Origin: Alteromonas_F sp964429915
Lineage (GTDB): Bacteria > Pseudomonadota > Gammaproteobacteria > Enterobacterales > Alteromonadaceae
Assembly (NCBI GenBank): GCA_964429915.1
Contig: CAYSDZ010000006.1
Coordinates: 1-64,000, forward strand
Reading direction: 5' to 3'
Length of the DNA: 64,000 bases
Below the pieces are notes generated by a model, which was not told the origin of the DNA, did not search any database, and saw only the letters and a list, made by a program, of their open reading frames with translations. The position numbers were made by a program, and so were the translations under genes. This document shows, in pieces, positions 63,203 through 64,000 of this stretch (position 1 is its first letter; each line of letters starts with the position of its first letter).

Positions 63203-63460
63203 ATGCTTGATCCCAAAAAACTTGAAGATATTGCAAAACATATTTCCAACGCCATCCCTCCCGGCGTCAAAACAGTGGCTGAAGAAGCGGAAACAAAAAT
63301 AAAACAAACCCTGCAAGCTCAACTGAGCAAGTTAGATTTTGTCACTCGCGAAGAATTCGATGTTCAAAATCAAGTACTCATTCGCACAAGAGAAAAATTA
63401 GACGCCTTAGAAAAAAGACTTGATGAGTTATTGTCAGAGCAAACCAACGACAATACTTAG
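63203..63460 (+). CDS. ubiK: Ubiquinone biosynthesis accessory factor UbiK
   Basis: An 85-residue helical protein of the BMFP (YqiC) family: an amphipathic N-terminus ('LDPKKLEDIAKHISNAIPPG') and a C-terminal coiled coil ('REEFDVQNQVLIRTREKLDALEKRLDELL'). UbiK helps UbiJ and the Ubi complex in aerobic ubiquinone synthesis. ATG 63203 follows AGGTG. It overlaps the 3' end of ubiA on the other strand by 27 bases; ubiA is in the same pathway. Confidence 0.92.
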   Translation: MLDPKKLEDIAKHISNAIPPGVKTVAEEAETKIKQTLQAQLSKLDFVTREEFDVQNQVLIRTREKLDALEKRLDELLSEQTNDNT

Positions 63461-64000
63461 CCAAATTATCATGCCAATATAATGGTTATTGAGGAAAGCC
63501 TTAAATAAGGCTCCTTTTTCTCGCTTTCTGGTTTGCCAAAGCATGATACCAAACCCGGTACAGGCTAACGCTAGGCCAATAAATGCATACACATTCAAGT
63601 TTGCCATGTAAAACACAATCATCAACAAACCTAATGTGCAAAGTTGCAAGAGAGCGATGATGAATAGATCAAATTGGCCAAAAGCAATGGCGGTAGATTT
63701 CACGCCTATTTTCAGGTCATCATCGCGATCGACCATCGCGTAGAAGGTATCGTAAGCGACTGTCCAGCAAAGATTTGCCACAAACAATAACCAAATGTGA
63801 AACGGCACACTTTGAATGCTCGCCATGGAAGCCATGGGAATAGACCACCCAAATGCAGCGCCCAAAACCACCTGCGGATAATGCGTAAAACGCTTCATAA
63901 ACGGATAACTAGCCGCTAAGCACACAGCAACGAGCGATAACAGCATAGTTTGCCAGTTAAGCAGCAATACCAAACCCAATGCGACAGCAATAAGCAAAGC
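63434..64000 (-). CDS. ubiA: 4-Hydroxybenzoate polyprenyltransferase, 3' part
   Basis: The C-terminal about 188 residues of UbiA, cut by the window end. UbiA attaches the polyprenyl chain to 4-hydroxybenzoate in the inner membrane. Visible are the family block 'YPFMKRFTHYPQVVLGAAFGWSIPMA', the second Asp-rich site DTFYAMVDRDDD and several helices. The first Asp-rich motif (NDxxD) would lie outside. It faces ubiK and overlaps it by 27 bases. Confidence 0.95.
   Translation of the reverse strand, partial: ALLIAVALGLVLLLNWQTMLLSLVAVCLAASYPFMKRFTHYPQVVLGAAFGWSIPMASMASIQSVPFHIWLLFVANLCWTVAYDTFYAMVDRDDDLKIGVKSTAIAFGQFDLFIIALLQLCTLGLLMIVFYMANLNVYAFIGLALACTGFGIMLWQTRKREKGALFKAFLNNHYIGMIIWLSIVVGLL

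Noticed and set aside
1..64000. CRISPR array, tRNA, rRNA, prophage or IS element
   Set aside because: No regularly spaced repeats, cloverleaf or rRNA sequence, phage genes or transposase were found on either strand by reading.

Overview
The window is chromosomal DNA of a marine gammaproteobacterium, most likely in the Alteromonadaceae (Alteromonas, Paraglaciecola or a close relative). The evidence is moderate base composition, the gene orders lptM-lysA-dapF-DUF484 and rpoZ-spoT-ridA-trmH-recG, a hemCDXY block, class I adenylate cyclase, and GPH/FucP sugar transporters beside GH1 and GH94 enzymes. I saw no rRNA, tRNA, CRISPR array, complete insertion sequence or prophage. The region is mainly core genome with several accessory inserts, and I describe 59 apparently functional genes (one cut by the window edge) and two gene remnants.

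Layout. 1-1816: a PAP2 phosphatase and a glycosyltransferase, translationally coupled and preceded by a three-repeat Pho box with phoA-like geometry. This looks like a phosphate-starvation envelope or lipid remodelling unit. 1869-5611: lptM, lysA, dapF, DUF484 and a HAD phosphatase, with no xerC in its usual place. 5600-8789: cysE, then uvrD behind a perfect LexA box. 8835-12358: a diguanylate cyclase, a SoFic-like fic gene behind an array of TGTCGAT repeats, and rarD. fic sits between two copies of a 67-bp tract that holds the 3' ends of both the cyclase gene and rarD, so it looks like a cassette inserted at a gene junction. 12445-16226: recQ, a GST, ribA and a small secreted protein. 16240-21403: an exported transglutaminase-like protein with an unknown exported partner, an outer-membrane barrel protein, a chemoreceptor and a truncated barrel gene.

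21416-30243 (all minus strand): HI0933-type flavoprotein, peroxiredoxin, rsmJ, recG, exported thioredoxin-fold protein, trmH, ridA, spoT, rpoZ. gmk, usually next to rpoZ, lies 5.6 kb away at 35848. The intervening block holds a yeast-type cytosine deaminase, EamA transporter, tpx, a 57-residue basic protein, a LysR regulator, an RMD1/DUF155 protein and a YqhD-like reductase. 36571-43210: an esterase, then hemC-hemD-hemX-hemY and a short class I adenylate cyclase, closely spaced. 43309-46625: a fasciclin pseudogene, YaiI-family and DUF1499 proteins, and an S41 peptidase lipoprotein.

48256-57841 is a divergent sugar locus around one 18-bp LacI-type operator. The left arm encodes a FucP-like transporter, a GPH transporter, a GH94 phosphorylase and gluconokinase. 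The right arm encodes a GH1 beta-glucosidase, a second GPH transporter with an unusual insert, and a LacI regulator. Gluconokinase overlapping a GH94 gene suggests cellobionate phosphorolysis (glucose-1-phosphate plus gluconate), alongside beta-glucoside hydrolysis by the right arm. The window ends with cytochrome c5, a GAF-GAF-GGDEF protein with a degraded EAL domain, rep, ubiK and the 3' part of ubiA.

The observations I rate highest are the fic cassette with its repeat operators, the Pho-box PAP2/glycosyltransferase pair and the proposed cellobionate locus.
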